Source: M3007 sp040383605 (GTDB taxonomy: Bacteria; Bacteroidota; Bacteroidia; Chitinophagales; Saprospiraceae). Taken from it: 6,250 nucleotides of DNA. Below, in pieces: positions 1 through 6,153 of the stretch (its first letter is position 1; every line of letters starts with the position of its first letter). The stretch is from assembly GCA_040383605.1 (NCBI GenBank), contig JBEIDF010000206.1, positions 1 to 6,250 on the forward strand, read 5' to 3'. The notes under the pieces are model-generated. The model saw only the letters and a list, made by a program, of their open reading frames with translations, was not told the DNA's origin and made no database searches. The position numbers and the translations under genes are program-made.

Positions 1-1048
1 TCGCTATCCCATTCACATCGGAAGCGATAACTTGGTTATTAATGCCTGTATCGTGCCGGATCAGGCCGCTTATTCGCTGTTCCGCACGCTTCAAACCGGC
101 CAGGCGCTGATTCGCCACGATGAGTTGCTGGCCGTCCGGCTCGATGAAGCGCAGTTCGAACTCCTGGTGTCGGATGAAGCCCTCGGCAATCTGGACGGCA
201 GGAACCTGGAAGACGATGCGCCAATCACCGTGTTTTCCCGCCTGTGGCAGTTGAACAGCTTGAACGCGCAAGCATTGCTTCACGATTTCGACCTGCTCAC
301 CCGCGGCCGAAAATCACAACCGCTGTCGGATACCAATCGGGTTATCGGCCCGCATCCGGTTTTCCTGGAAGAAGGCGCCAAAGCGGAATGCTGCGTGTTC
401 CAAACCACCAACGGCCCCATTTATATCGGAAAAAATGCGGAAATCATGGAGGGCTGCCTGCTCCGGGGGCCTATCGCCGTCTGCGATCAGGCCGTACTGA
501 AAATGGGCGCTAAAATTTACGGCCCCACCACCATCGGCCCCGGATGCAAGGTCGGCGGCGAAGTCGCCCGTACTATCCTGTTCGCCAACTCCAACAAAGC
601 GCATGACGGCTTTCTCGGCGATTCGGTCATCGGCGCGTGGTGCAACTTCGGCGCCGATTCAAATAACTCGAATCTTAAAAATAATTACAGCGAGGTGCGT
701 CTGTGGGATTACGCAGAAGAACGTTTCGCCAAAACCGGCGAACAATTTTGCGGACTATTCATGGGCGATCACTCTAAGTGCGCCATCAATACCAGCTTTA
801 ATACTGGCACAGTGGTCGGCGTTTTCGCCAACCTGTATGGCGCCGGCTTTCATCGCAATTTCGTGCCGGACTTCTCCTGGGGCGGCCCGGAAGCCGGATA
901 CCGCACCTACCGCTTCGACGAAGCGCGCGAGGTGGCGCAAGCAGTGATGGCGCGCCGGGGAAAGGAATTGACGGAACTCGACCAAGCCATACTCTCCCGG
1001 ATTTTCGCCGATACCGCCGTGTTCCGAACCTGGGAAAAAAACGCCTGA
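1..1048 (+). CDS. GlmU-like putative sugar nucleotidyltransferase, 5'-truncated by window edge
   Basis: The reading frame is open from base 2, so the gene begins upstream. A TTG at 32 is an internal Leu (context DNLVINACIVPD), not a start. About 348 residues are visible. The product resembles the Bacteroidota 'putative sugar nucleotidyltransferase / GlmU-like' family (about 390-415 residues), so roughly 50-70 N-terminal residues, including the nucleotide-binding loop, are missing here. The visible N-terminal third is the rest of the nucleotidyltransferase-like domain. From about nt 347 to 830 there are hexapeptide-type turns of a left-handed beta-helix (GPIYIGKNAEI, GPIAVCDQAVLKMGAKI, GPTTIGPGCKVGG), then the family's conserved stretch around NFGADSNNSNLKNNY and the GTVVGVFANLYG segment. 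Family knowledge suggests a cytosolic sugar-phosphate nucleotidyl- and/or acyltransferase role in envelope precursor synthesis. The substrate cannot be read from sequence. The stop is 43 nt before the next gene, so co-transcription is possible. Confidence 0.88.
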   Translation, partial: RYPIHIGSDNLVINACIVPDQAAYSLFRTLQTGQALIRHDELLAVRLDEAQFELLVSDEALGNLDGRNLEDDAPITVFSRLWQLNSLNAQALLHDFDLLTRGRKSQPLSDTNRVIGPHPVFLEEGAKAECCVFQTTNGPIYIGKNAEIMEGCLLRGPIAVCDQAVLKMGAKIYGPTTIGPGCKVGGEVARTILFANSNKAHDGFLGDSVIGAWCNFGADSNNSNLKNNYSEVRLWDYAEERFAKTGEQFCGLFMGDHSKCAINTSFNTGTVVGVFANLYGAGFHRNFVPDFSWGGPEAGYRTYRFDEAREVAQAVMARRGKELTELDQAILSRIFADTAVFRTWEKNA

Positions 1049-1091
1049 CAAACTCCCTTATTCCTGCTCACTCGAACGATTTTCAGAAAAG

Positions 1092-2267
1092 GTGGCTAAA
1101 CTTAAATACGACCTCCGCGGCGTCTCCGCCTCTAAAGACGAAGTGCACGCCGCAATTCAGTATCTCGACAAGGGACTGTTCCCGGGCGCATTTTGCAAAA
1201 TCTTGCCGGATATCGCCGGCGGAAATGCCCGCTATTGCAACCTCCTGCATGCGGATACTGCCGGAACAAAAACCAGCCTCGCCTATCTGTATTGGCGTGA
1301 AACCGGCGACCTGTCGGTCTGGGCAGGGATCGCTCAGGATGCAATCGTCATGAACCTTGATGATATGGCCTGCGTAGGCTGTACCGATCAGTTTATGCTC
1401 TCCAGTACCATCGGCCGAAATAAATCGCTCATCCCGGGTGAGGTGATCGCCGCAGTCATCCAGGGCATGTCGGCCTTTGTCGCCAAAATGCGCGACTACG
1501 GCGTGCATATCCACGAGGCCGGCGGCGAAACAGCCGATGTAGGCGATGTCGTCCGCACCATTGACGTCGGATATACGGCCTTCGCGCGGATGCGCCGAAG
1601 TAAGGTGCTGGTGAATGATATCCGCCCCGGCGACGCGATCGTCGGCCTCGCGTCTTATGGCCAGGCCACCTATGAATCGGAATACAACGGCGGTATGGGC
1701 AGCAATGGCCTGACCGCCGCCCGGCACGATGTGCTCCGCCAGGAATATGCCACGACCTATCCCGAATCCTTCGACCCTGCGATCCCCGCCGCCGTAGTCT
1801 ATAACGGGAAATACCGGCTGACAGACAAAATGGAGGCCGCCGGCCGCCAGATGGACGTAGGTAAACTGCTGCTCTCCCCCACGCGCACCTACCTGCCGCT
1901 GCTGCGCGAAGTGCTTGCCCGTTATCAGAAGCAGATCCACGGAATTATTCACTGCACCGGTGGCGGACAAACGAAAGTGCTGAAATTCGTCCGAAATGTC
2001 CATATCATTAAAGACAACCTTTTGGAAGTTCCGCCGTTGTTTAAACTCATTCAGGAAAGCGGCGGCACCGACTGGCGGGAAATGTACCAGGTCTTTAATA
2101 TGGGCCACCGCATGGAATTGTACCTGCCGCCCCGATACGCAGATGCGCTCGTCGAACTCGCCCAACAATTCGGAATCGAAGCCCGCGTCATCGGCAGGGT
2201 GGAGGCCGCAAACGGCGAAAAAGTCACCGTGCACAGCCCTTATGGATTGTTTTCTTACCCTTCATAA
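1092..2267 (+). CDS. purM: Phosphoribosylformylglycinamidine cyclo-ligase (AIR synthase), long Bacteroidota form
   Basis: Likely catalyses the ATP-dependent closure of FGAM to aminoimidazole ribonucleotide, step 5 of purine synthesis, in the cytosol. The 391-residue protein aligns from its first residues with the Bacteroidota PurM form: KYDLRGVSASKDEVH at about 5-19, then HADTAGTKTSLAY (53-65) standing in for the canonical DGVGTKL loop. GDLSVWAGIAQDAIVMNLDD (72-91) and GGETADVGD (144-152) correspond to the second conserved acidic/Asn region and the GGETAE motif. The C-terminal half has SPTRTY, HCTGGGQTKVL and QVFNMGHRMELY, as in AIR synthases. It is about 45 residues longer than classical PurM (about 345). 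The start is GTG at 1092. The frame is open further upstream but has no ATG, and the N-terminal motif begins right after the GTG. AAAAGG abuts the GTG and is too close to act as a Shine-Dalgarno site. A paralogous AIR-synthase-like role is possible but less likely. Confidence 0.92.
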   Translation: MAKLKYDLRGVSASKDEVHAAIQYLDKGLFPGAFCKILPDIAGGNARYCNLLHADTAGTKTSLAYLYWRETGDLSVWAGIAQDAIVMNLDDMACVGCTDQFMLSSTIGRNKSLIPGEVIAAVIQGMSAFVAKMRDYGVHIHEAGGETADVGDVVRTIDVGYTAFARMRRSKVLVNDIRPGDAIVGLASYGQATYESEYNGGMGSNGLTAARHDVLRQEYATTYPESFDPAIPAAVVYNGKYRLTDKMEAAGRQMDVGKLLLSPTRTYLPLLREVLARYQKQIHGIIHCTGGGQTKVLKFVRNVHIIKDNLLEVPPLFKLIQESGGTDWREMYQVFNMGHRMELYLPPRYADALVELAQQFGIEARVIGRVEAANGEKVTVHSPYGLFSYPS

Positions 2268-2329
2268 TATTAGAACGGCGTTGTTGGGTTCGGCGAGAAA
2301 ATTTGGTTGAATCTCGAATTTGTTTTGTT

Positions 2330-3229
2330 ATGCTAAAAAAATCGCTTTTTTTCGTATTAATAACAGCATCCGGTATCTGGTGCTGTAAACAGCAGGACAC
2401 CACGGCCGACATTGCGCGCCTCGAAAATGCACTGGAGAAAAATTTCTCCACCGCAGCGGCCGACTCGCTCGTCGCGCTATACCTGCAAACAGTTTCGGAA
2501 CACCCGCAGGATACGTCCCGAAACCTGCAGTACCTGGCAAAAGCCGCCAGTTTGAAATTCGCTAAACAAAAAAATACGGTGGCGGCCGTTCGTATCCTCA
2601 ACGACGGCGTAAAACAATACGCCGCCGGCAGCCAGGATATGGGGGAACTGTTCGGCGCAATGGCCCGGATCTGGACGGCCTATCTCTACAAATCCACGCC
2701 CGATCTCAGCCGCCAACCTGAAGATATTGATGAAATGCACGCGAACCTGCTGAATAACCTCCGCTGGATAGATAGCAGCCTCTATCGGCTCGACCGAAAG
2801 ATGATGGACAATTCCCGGCCCGGCGCCTTGAATTTGGCGGACGCAGACGCCTTTATCGAAATCTCCGAAGCCGCCGCCGCCCTGCAAAAAGAAAAGAAAC
2901 AGCCGGACGCCTACGTCCGCATCCTCATGCAGGCGGCCGGACTGGCGAAAAGTATCGGCAATCCCAAGAAGGCGCTGCAATTGTATTATCAGGTGGAGTC
3001 GCAACTCCCGGAACACCGCCAGGCGCCGGCGGCACTGTTTCTGTCGGGTTTTATTTATGAAAATGATCTTGGTGATCTGGATAAAGCCAAAACAGTGTAC
3101 CAGGATTTTCTGAAGCGCTACCCAGACGATCCCAACTACCTCGACGACGTGCAGGTGTCACTGAAAAACTTGGGGAAATCCCCGGAGGAATTGATCCGGG
3201 AATTTGAGAAAAAAGCCCGCACACAGTAA
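2330..3229 (+). CDS. TPR-containing probable lipoprotein or exported protein
   Basis: A 299-residue protein. I chose ATG 2330 over the in-frame TTG 2303 because the ATG immediately opens a classic export signal: MLKK, then a hydrophobic run (SLFFVLITASGIW), then Cys18-Cys19. A lipoprotein is likely, but the lipobox is poor (G-I-W-C or I-W-C-C instead of L-A/S-G/A-C), so signal peptidase I cleavage after the ASG segment is an alternative. The mature part is helical and polar. Residues about 194-231 (AYVRILMQAAGLAKS..., KKALQLYYQVESQLPEH) and 232-267 (ALFLSGFIYENDLGDLDKAKTVYQDFLKRYPDD) are two good TPR-type helical hairpins like those of YbgF/BamD-type envelope proteins. A further helical repeat may lie near residues 55-100. 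It probably acts as a periplasmic or membrane-anchored scaffold, with unknown partner. The stop is 4 nt before the gluQ ATG, so the two genes are probably translated from one mRNA. No good promoter was seen in the 62-nt gap upstream. Confidence 0.8.
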   Translation: MLKKSLFFVLITASGIWCCKQQDTTADIARLENALEKNFSTAAADSLVALYLQTVSEHPQDTSRNLQYLAKAASLKFAKQKNTVAAVRILNDGVKQYAAGSQDMGELFGAMARIWTAYLYKSTPDLSRQPEDIDEMHANLLNNLRWIDSSLYRLDRKMMDNSRPGALNLADADAFIEISEAAAALQKEKKQPDAYVRILMQAAGLAKSIGNPKKALQLYYQVESQLPEHRQAPAALFLSGFIYENDLGDLDKAKTVYQDFLKRYPDDPNYLDDVQVSLKNLGKSPEELIREFEKKARTQ

Positions 3230-3233
3230 GACC

Positions 3234-4139
3234 ATGTCGGAGACGCCGGAATCCCCGTTTCCGCTGCAGTTCCGTGCCTTTGTACGCAGCCTGACGCCCG
3301 GCGCCCGCTTGCGCCTGGCGCCCACCCCCTCCGGGTACCTGCACCTCGGAAATGCCCTGAATTTTATCCTGAATTGGATCGCCGCCCGGTACTGCCCCGG
3401 CGCGCGGCTGCTACTCCGCATAGACGATCTGGACGCCGACCGGAAACGCCCCGAATACGTACAGGATGTCTTCGATACCTTGCATTGGCTGGGCCTCGAC
3501 TGGGATGACGGACCACGGGATGCCGCTGATTTCGAATCCCGCTGGTCGCAGTACCGCCGGCTCGACCTGTACCACAATCTGCTCGAAACTTTGTATGGGA
3601 AAAACTGCCTGTTCGCCTGTCGGAAATCCAGAAAAGCGCTCGCACCATACGACGGCCGGTACCCGGCGGCATTCCGGGAGCAGGGTTTGTCGCTGGACGA
3701 TCCGGACGTCGCCTGGCGCATTCGCACGCCACTGGGAGCCGCGATGCCCGATTTTGTGGTTCGCCGCCGCGACGGCATTCCGGCATACCAAATCGCCAAT
3801 GTGGCGGATGATCTGTATTTCGGGATCACGCACATTATTCGCGGCGCCGATTTGTTGGCCTCCACGGAAGCGCAGCTATTTTTGGCAGAAACCCTGGGCG
3901 CTACCGGGTTTTTGAATATCCGGTTCCTTTTTCATCCCTTGTTGCTGGACGAATCCGGCCAAAAACTCTCTAAATCCGCCGGCGCCGCCGCGCTGGCTAC
4001 CCTGCGCAACCAGGGTGATAGTCCCGCCTTTGTTTTCCAAACTGCCGCGCGCCTGCTTCAGTTGCGCGCCGACGCCGATACCGTATCATCGGCAGCAGCA
4101 CTGCTGGCCGCTTTCCGGTCGGAGGTAGCCAATCAATAA
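3234..4139 (+). CDS. gluQ: Glutamyl-Q tRNA(Asp) synthetase (GluQ-RS)
   Basis: This is a class I glutamyl-tRNA-synthetase-like catalytic domain of 301 residues with no anticodon-binding domain, which is the defining size of GluQ-RS (YadB). GluQ-RS activates glutamate and attaches it to queuosine in the anticodon of tRNA(Asp). Visible motifs are LAPTPSGYLHLGN (28-40, the HIGH box as HLGN), LLRIDDLDADR (60-70), DFVVRRRDGIPAYQIANVADD (173-193), ITHIIRGADLL (198-208) and KLSKS (244-248, the KMSKS loop). ATG 3234 is chosen over an upstream in-frame TTG at 3204, which lies inside the previous gene. The zinc-binding knuckle is degenerate: the family has A-C-x-C-S-R and a later YDG/YTG-x-C, while this protein has A-C-R-K-S-R (128-133) and YDGRY (139-143). 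The C-terminal tail after KLSKS (Ala-rich, about 50 residues) is divergent. A fragment of a discriminating GltX is unlikely because the internal motifs are GluQ-RS-like and the frame is intact. Confidence 0.9.
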   Translation: MSETPESPFPLQFRAFVRSLTPGARLRLAPTPSGYLHLGNALNFILNWIAARYCPGARLLLRIDDLDADRKRPEYVQDVFDTLHWLGLDWDDGPRDAADFESRWSQYRRLDLYHNLLETLYGKNCLFACRKSRKALAPYDGRYPAAFREQGLSLDDPDVAWRIRTPLGAAMPDFVVRRRDGIPAYQIANVADDLYFGITHIIRGADLLASTEAQLFLAETLGATGFLNIRFLFHPLLLDESGQKLSKSAGAAALATLRNQGDSPAFVFQTAARLLQLRADADTVSSAAALLAAFRSEVANQ

Positions 4140-4192
4140 TTTCGATAAACACTAAATCTTCCATTTTGTTAAAAAAAATTGGAGATTCGCGG

Positions 4193-4207
4193 AGAAATTT
4201 AATTTCT
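4193..4207. repeat. Perfect 15-nt palindrome upstream of the transporter gene
   Basis: AGAAATT-T-AATTTCT has 7-nt arms around one central base. It is AT-rich and of a size typical for a dimeric regulator site. It could also be a chance palindrome in AT-rich DNA. Confidence 0.45.
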
Positions 4208-4265
4208 TGCGTACTATTGCGCTTGAAAGGTAGTGATTGGCAACCGGTAGCATGCGCTGCCTGGG

Positions 4266-4301
4266 ATATTACCGACCCCTATCTTCACGCAACGGTAATA
4301 T
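4266..4301. repeat. 9-bp inverted repeat in the transporter leader
   Basis: ATATTACCG (4266-4274) is perfectly complementary to CGGTAATAT (4293-4301), and two further G-T wobble pairs extend it outward. The loop is 18 nt. It ends 25 nt before the ATG at 4327. It could form an mRNA hairpin or be an operator with separated half-sites, but one such repeat in a window this size is not rare by chance. Confidence 0.4.
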
Positions 4302-4326
4302 TATTTCACCAACGATACGGGTTTAT

Positions 4327-5853
4327 ATGACAAACACGAACACAGCAGGCGCCGCTGCAACGGGGCATCCCAAAGGGCTTTATGTCCTCTTTTTCACAGA
4401 AATGTGGGAGCGCTTCAGTTACTACGGCATGCGCGCCCTTTTCATCCTCTTCCTGACGAAGGCACTGGTATTCAACAGCCAGGACGCGTCGAACATCTAC
4501 GGTAGTTTTACCGGACTGGTGTACCTCACGCCCTTGCTGGGCGGGTATCTGTGCGACCGCTATTTGGGCAACCGGCGGAGTATCCTCATTGGGGGTATCC
4601 TGATGGCCATCGGACAGTTTATGATGTTTCTGTGCGGCAGCCTTTTATCCAACCCTGCGTTGGCGACGACCATGATGTGGGCCGGTCTGACCGTGCTGAT
4701 CGTCGGCAATGGTTTCTTCAAGCCTAACATTTCCACGATGGTAGGGCAGCTATACCCGCAGAGCGACCGGCGGGTGGACAGCGCCTTCACCATTTTTTAC
4801 ATGGGCATCAACCTGGGCGCCTTCTTTGCTCCGCTAATTTGCGGAGGACTGGGCGATACGGGGAGTATTGCAGACTTCAAATGGGGCTTCCTAGCCGCCG
4901 GGATCGGGATGGTCATCAGCACCATTTCTTTCGAGATGCTGAAAAATAAGTATCTGGTAGGACCGGATGGCGCGCCGATCGGGATGCCTGTACAAAAGCT
5001 CGACTTCAAAAATCTGCTGATTATTGTCGGGTCTATGCTCGTCATTTTCTTACTGCTCAGCTTTAAAAACCTGTTCAACAGCGATCTGGATGTCGTCGGC
5101 TACTTAATTTACGGCGCGATGATTATCATGCCGCTGATTATCATCCTCGACAAGTCGCTGACCAAAGAGGAGCGCTCGCGCATCGGCGTAATTATCATCC
5201 TCGCATTCTTCGTCATTTTCTTTTGGAGTGCTTTCGAGCAGGCGGGCGCTTCCCTGACGCTCTTTGCCGATCAGCAGACCAACCGGAATATTGGAGGCTG
5301 GGTGATGCCGGCAAGTTGGTTTCAGTCAGTCAATCCATTGGCGATCATTGTATTAGCGCCGATCTTTACCTTGTTTTGGGATTTCCTCCACAAGCAAAAC
5401 GCCGAGCCTGCATCGCCCATGAAAATGGCTTGGGGCCTTGCTTTATTGTGCCTCGGCTACATCGTGATTGCCTTCGGGGTGCACGGCGTGGACAGCACCG
5501 TAAAAATCAGCATGTGGTGGTTGTTGTCGCTGTATATCCTGCACACGATGGGCGAATTGTGCCTGTCGCCAATCGGCCTGGCGATGGTATCCAAACTGGC
5601 GCCGCTGCGCTTTTCTTCCTTGCTGATGGGCACCTGGTTTTTGGCGAATGCGGCTGCTAATAAGTTTGCGGGTACTTTGAGCGCCCTCATTCCGGGCGGC
5701 GAAGGCGGCTCCGCAACGACCAGCTTCCTTGGATATCAAATCACCAATCTCTATGAGTTCTTTACGGTGTTTATTGCCCTGACAGGGGTTGCCGCAGCCA
5801 CGCTCTTCCTGATGAGCGGCCTGTTGCGGCGCATGATGCACGGGATTAAGTAA
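4327..5853 (+). CDS. POT/PTR2-family proton-coupled oligopeptide transporter
   Basis: An inner-membrane MFS symporter of 508 residues that imports di- and tripeptides with protons. ATG 4327 is chosen because family homology starts within 20 residues; the frame extends upstream to a TTG at 4237 but that stretch is unlike the family. Motifs: EMWERFSYY (25-33, the ExxERFxYY proton/peptide-coupling motif on TM1), GGYLCDRYLGNRR (72-84, MFS loop 2-3), GNGFFKPNISTMVGQLYP (127-144, PTR2 signature 1, with Lys132 at the conserved TM4 lysine) and FTIFYMGINLGAFF (154-167, PTR2 signature 2). Also seen are FWSAFEQAGASLTLFA in the TM7 region and GELCLSPIGLAMVSKLAP in the TM10 region. The usual number of hydrophobic segments is present, consistent with the 14-TM bacterial type, including a hydrophobic insertion in the middle. 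The frame is complete and all diagnostic residues are present. A terminator follows directly, so it probably ends its own transcript. Exact peptide specificity (DtpT-like or other) cannot be read from sequence. Confidence 0.95.
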   Translation: MTNTNTAGAAATGHPKGLYVLFFTEMWERFSYYGMRALFILFLTKALVFNSQDASNIYGSFTGLVYLTPLLGGYLCDRYLGNRRSILIGGILMAIGQFMMFLCGSLLSNPALATTMMWAGLTVLIVGNGFFKPNISTMVGQLYPQSDRRVDSAFTIFYMGINLGAFFAPLICGGLGDTGSIADFKWGFLAAGIGMVISTISFEMLKNKYLVGPDGAPIGMPVQKLDFKNLLIIVGSMLVIFLLLSFKNLFNSDLDVVGYLIYGAMIIMPLIIILDKSLTKEERSRIGVIIILAFFVIFFWSAFEQAGASLTLFADQQTNRNIGGWVMPASWFQSVNPLAIIVLAPIFTLFWDFLHKQNAEPASPMKMAWGLALLCLGYIVIAFGVHGVDSTVKISMWWLLSLYILHTMGELCLSPIGLAMVSKLAPLRFSSLLMGTWFLANAAANKFAGTLSALIPGGEGGSATTSFLGYQITNLYEFFTVFIALTGVAAATLFLMSGLLRRMMHGIK

Positions 5854-5877
5854 GGATTGGTTTTTTTATTAAAACTA

Positions 5878-5922
5878 AAACACGCTTTGGCGGCTGATGC
5901 TGCTAAAGCGTGTTTAATTTTT
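5878..5922 (+). terminator. Rho-independent terminator after the peptide transporter
   Basis: AAACACGCTTT (5878-5888) pairs perfectly with AAAGCGTGTTT (5905-5915). The inner GGCGGC/GCTGCT adds six more pairs (two are G-T), closing on a TGAT tetraloop and giving a continuous 17-bp stem. It is followed by AATTTTT on the + strand. On the - strand the hairpin is followed by a T-rich run (complement of 5860-5877), so it may work in both directions. It starts 24 nt after the transporter stop codon. Confidence 0.88.
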
Positions 5923-6060
5923 GAGATACTATAAACGGTGATCGTCAGGCATAACGCAACGGGTAGGCACCCATACAGCGCGCCTATCCACCGCGCTGCA
6001 TGCAAGTATCTGCGCCGCCAGGATGCACCGTCCGGCGCAAAGTGGAGCGCCCGGTCCGGT
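5923..6060. other. GC-rich non-coding stretch with several short inverted repeats
   Basis: No convincing gene. From 5941 to 6060 the G+C content counts to about 65%, far above the next 100 nt. Perfect 7-bp inverted repeats are CAGCGCG/CGCGCTG (5976-5982, 5992-5998) and TGCGCCG/CGGCGCA (6011-6017, 6033-6039). A competing stem pairs 5961-5968 with 5982-5989 (8 bp, one G-T). A 44-codon GTG frame (5938-6072) exists but has no recognisable features. It could be a structured RNA, a dispersed intergenic repeat or a gene remnant; nothing in the sequence decides between these. Confidence 0.4.
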
Positions 6061-6073
6061 TGGAGATTTTAGC

Positions 6074-6085
6074 CGTTTTAAAACG
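6074..6085. repeat. Perfect 12-nt palindrome
   Basis: CGTTTTAAAACG is self-complementary with no spacer. It lies between the first and second TTTTAGCC-type motifs and shares its first two bases (CG) with the first motif's TTTTAGCCG. It immediately precedes the left arm of the 16-nt inverted repeat. Confidence 0.7.
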
Positions 6086-6133
6086 CATAATCGGCTAAAA
6101 AAGGTGTTTTTAGCCTGTTTTTAGCCGATTATG
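6086..6133. repeat. 16-nt perfect inverted repeat with 16-nt spacer
   Basis: The left arm CATAATCGGCTAAAAA (6086-6101) is exactly complementary to the right arm TTTTTAGCCGATTATG (6118-6133). The 16-nt spacer contains another forward motif copy and can add AGG/CCT pairing (6102-6104 with 6114-6116) past a bulged G. No T-tract follows the right arm, so it is not a typical terminator. It could be an operator, a cruciform, or a hairpin element end. Confidence 0.85.
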
Positions 6134-6145
6134 ATTTTATATTTG
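6115..6145 (+). promoter_or_regulatory. Candidate Bacteroidota housekeeping promoter reading toward the right edge
   Basis: TATATTTG (6138-6145) matches the Bacteroidota -7 element TAnnTTTG exactly. CTG at 6115-6117 is one base from the -33 TTG, with 20 nt between the two, inside the usual 19-21 range. Transcription would start near 6150 and run out of the window. One motif copy abuts the -33 element, one lies in the spacer and one overlaps the -7 element and start site, as expected of repressor operators. AT-richness makes a chance match possible. Confidence 0.45.
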
Positions 6146-6153
6146 GCTAAAAA

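Larger units (their letters stand above)
4140..4326 (+). promoter_or_regulatory. Leader/promoter region of the peptide transporter gene
   Basis: No gene is visible in these 187 nt. TACTATTG at 4212-4219 is one base from the Bacteroidota -7 consensus TAnnTTTG. The expected -33 TTG is absent at the right spacing (only TTCG at 4186-4189), so the promoter call is weak. A perfect palindrome AGAAATTTAATTTCT (4193-4207) lies directly upstream of the -7-like element, where an operator would sit. Downstream, ATATTACCG (4266-4274) and CGGTAATAT (4293-4301) form a 9-bp inverted repeat around an 18-nt loop that would be in the 5' leader. Near the end of gluQ, 4155-4187 can form an imperfect A/T-rich stem-loop, but no T-tract follows, so I do not call it a terminator. 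The larger gap compared with upstream genes supports a separate transcription unit. Confidence 0.35.
6066..6153. repeat. Cluster of five TTTTAGCC/GGCTAAAA motifs
   Basis: Forward copies: TTTTAGCCG at 6067-6075, TTTTTAGCC at 6107-6115 and TTTTTAGCCG at 6118-6127. Reverse copies: CGGCTAAAAA at 6092-6101 and GGCTAAAAA at 6145-6153. The last two forward copies start 11 nt apart, about one helical turn. Five copies of an 8-base motif in under 90 nt is well beyond chance and suggests cooperative protein binding or a mobile-element end. The sequence around it is about 32% G+C. Confidence 0.8.

Noticed and set aside
32..34. TTG 32 as the real start of the first gene
   Set aside because: The frame is open through base 2 and the residues before it (RYPIHIGSDN) continue the family sequence, so the gene is cut by the window edge.
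1083..2234. 383-codon open frame on the - strand opposite purM
   Set aside because: Its length comes from the GC-rich third positions of purM on the other strand. The + strand frame has full-length, motif-by-motif agreement with PurM; the antisense product has no recognisable domain.
3158..3865. 235-codon - strand frame opposite gluQ
   Set aside because: Shadow of gluQ: Ser/Arg-rich composition, no domain, and it crosses the real TPR-gene/gluQ junction.
4155..4187. Terminator after gluQ
   Set aside because: The stem is bulged and mismatched, and no T-tract follows on the + strand.
4237..4326. N-terminal extension of the peptide transporter from TTG 4237 or ATG 4252
   Set aside because: The added 25-30 residues do not resemble POT proteins and would remove the leader. 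ATG 4327 places the ExxERFxYY motif at the normal distance from the N-terminus.
5938..6072. 44-codon GTG-initiated small gene
   Set aside because: No homology, no ribosome-binding context, and it ends inside the first AT-rich motif. It lies over several inverted repeats that explain the open frame better.
6086..6133. Rho-independent terminator at the 16-nt inverted repeat
   Set aside because: The stem is AT-rich, its T-run lies inside the right arm rather than after it, and a strong terminator already follows the transporter at 5878-5922.
6066..6153. CRISPR-like array
   Set aside because: Repeat units are only 8-10 nt, occur in both orientations and have irregular spacing, with no repeat-spacer periodicity.
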